A stretch of DNA of 64,000 bases, from NCBI GenBank assembly GCA_036346205.1, contig JARFJB010000821.1, positions 6,183,222-6,247,221 of the forward strand, given 5' to 3'. The position numbers were made by a program, and so were the translations under genes. Each line of letters starts with the position of its first letter. The first letter of the stretch is position 1. The stretch comes from Vesta saturnalis (lineage: Eukaryota > Arthropoda > Insecta > Coleoptera > Lampyridae). This document shows, piece by piece, positions 62,521-64,000 of the stretch. Below the pieces are notes generated by a model that did no database searches, was not told the origin of the DNA, and saw nothing but the letters and a program-made list of their open reading frames with translations.

Positions 62521-64000
62521 GATTCGACTAAGGGGAAAATGGCTATTCGCTCCAGAGGGGTACCTACAAACGCAAACGTTTACCTAGATTATAACCGATT
62601 CAAGAGTGTTCATCAATAGCTTTAAATAACGTTAATACAGAACAAAAATGTATCATGGCAACGAGTTTGACTTTTTGATTTGTAATACATGTCTATAAAC
62701 GTGAATTAAGGATGTTATAGTAGAACGTGTTCTATCTGAAAAAATATGGTTATCGCGTTTTCATAAAATGTAAAGGTTCTCAATTCCTGCAAAATTAAAA
62801 AAAAATTGGATTGTTGTGTCATCTGTCAAAATCAGTACATGGTTTGAAAATATTACATAAGGTCTGGTTCCTAAAGCACTCAGTATAACGTATTGTGTGG
62901 TTTACTGAAGGAATAGAAATAGTTAGCAGAAATGTAATAAATTTAACTCATTTTTAAACACATTTATTTACACATTTCCACATTGAACTTTACCTAATTA
63001 CTGCTATTTATTTAAATTAATTTATTATATTAACGTAATCTAACGCTACAGGTAACATAACCTCGAATTTGAGTTTGATAATTTTTCCGTTAAAGACCAC
63101 GTTGTCGATGAAATAAACTGAACTGAAACTGAAATTAACCTTAGGTTTGAATTTAAGAGACGACAAACTGCTTAACGGATTTATACACATTCCTTTTTCA
63201 ACGAGCTTAACAAAGGCAATACCATTTTTGTAAAAAATAATACCAGCTGCTCCTTCGACCAAATTCTGCAAGTTTCACTGAGATCCCATGGTTACCTTCT
63301 GGTCATAATCTCCACTACTTACTGCAGCTACTAACTCTCCATTACCTGCAGATTCTGCTAATCTACATTTGGTTTTTACTCATGTCTTTACAGGTACATG
63401 TAAATCGTAAAAAGTTAGTGGAAGCTTACAGTAATTCTATATACTGTTCATCGAGTCATTAGAGCGGAGTTATCCTATTTGTAACATCGAACACCTGTCG
63501 GTAGAACAGTGGAAATTTATGTAGATAGTATACTGCATATAACTACTGCGTTCGAACTATATTTTTTGCTGTTTAAATTTAGGAGTATTTGACTAAATTT
63601 TTAGGGCCACCTATATTTAACAAAGCAACAGCAAGTAATTTTTCCCAAAGCTCTTAATTCGTCCTTGTATTTGCAGAGGAACAAAAACAGCTCTTATTTT
63701 GTTGTATGCATAAGGTATGTTACACAAAATAGTATTAAAATTTCAAACAAAATCTAAACATCGAATAAAATGTAGGGCATTACGTTTAAAATAAAGAAAG
63801 TTGATGTTGACTTCCGGTATAACCGTAAGTAACGGCAAATTGGAAATACTTAGTGTATAAAGACTGCTATCGAAGATCCCGAACTGCAAAGTTTCAGGAA
63901 ATTATATAAATCGATATTTATAAACTGTTTAACTGATCGTTATTTGTTTTTGGATCATAATGATCAATCCATGTTTGAATGCTCACACTTTGAGTAATTT
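62521..64000. other. AT-rich stretch to the window end, nothing recognised
   Basis: A minus-strand frame of 84 codons (63017-63271) is moderately protein-like (NLVEGAAGIIFYKNGIAFVK) but has no family motif or splice context I can support. Confidence 0.4.

Noticed and set aside
63017..63271. 84-codon minus-strand frame near the window end
   Set aside because: No recognisable motif, splice sites or upstream context; cannot be told from chance in AT-rich DNA.

Overview
The window is AT-rich, intron- and transposon-dense eukaryotic DNA, most likely from an insect. A beetle is possible, because degraded tyrosine-recombinase (Crypton-like), piggyBac, hAT and DUF4817-type mariner relics together are common there, but nothing in the sequence proves the order. 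I found no complete host gene, no tRNA or rRNA gene and no bacterial-type operon. Almost everything I can name is a decayed mobile element, a tandem repeat or a microsatellite.

Layout. 1-6.3 kb: IS630/Tc1/mariner relics (a DD41D-type transposase with long TIRs, a second relative, and a Tc1 DD34E element) plus a MITE, separated by (TA)n tracts that touch the element ends. 6.4-9.4 kb: degenerate minisatellites, a perfect 34-bp hairpin, a transposase C-terminal fragment and two copies of a tRNA-derived SINE-like repeat. 9.4-13 kb: mostly unassigned, with a GC-rich ORF1/gag relic of a Jockey-type LINE at 11.8-12.9 kb. 13.6-14.9 kb: a foldback-like pair of inverted tandem arrays. 15.5-16.2 kb: minisatellites. 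16.8-21.3 kb: another DUF4817 transposase relic, a 456-bp MITE and a 2.6-kb element with ~530-bp terminal inverted repeats and an intron-bearing transposase.

23.3-28.5 kb: a LINE on the minus strand, cut twice by insertions with clear target-site duplications: a palindromic 850-bp element (16-bp TSD) and a 1.24-kb LTR-like element (4-5-bp TSD). 29.7-33.2 kb: two Crypton-like tyrosine recombinase relics in opposite orientation around a 118-bp tandem repeat. 33.9-35.2 kb: a mariner-like element with TIRs and TA flanks. 35.3-38.9 kb: a 3.2-kb hAT element with an exact 8-bp TSD, inserted in the 5' head of a SINE copy and itself carrying a 109-bp MITE in its first intron. 39.5-41.8 kb: a LINE fragment and a MULE-like relic. 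43.4-45.0 kb: a piggyBac relic.

46-57.7 kb: a degenerate ~155-bp tandem array leads into about 10 kb of hexamer satellite (CAGACA/CAGACG variants) organised as a ~1.5-kb higher-order repeat with a ~590-bp unique spacer. A single-copy relative of the spacer, with a short CAGACA-like stretch, lies at 42.8 kb and may show the ancestral state. 59.5-62.1 kb: a second LINE family with a duplicated RT segment. The rest is unassigned.

The elements do not form a pathway. What links them is nesting, which gives relative ages: LINE older than its palindromic and LTR-like insertions; SINE older than hAT, which is older than the intron MITE.
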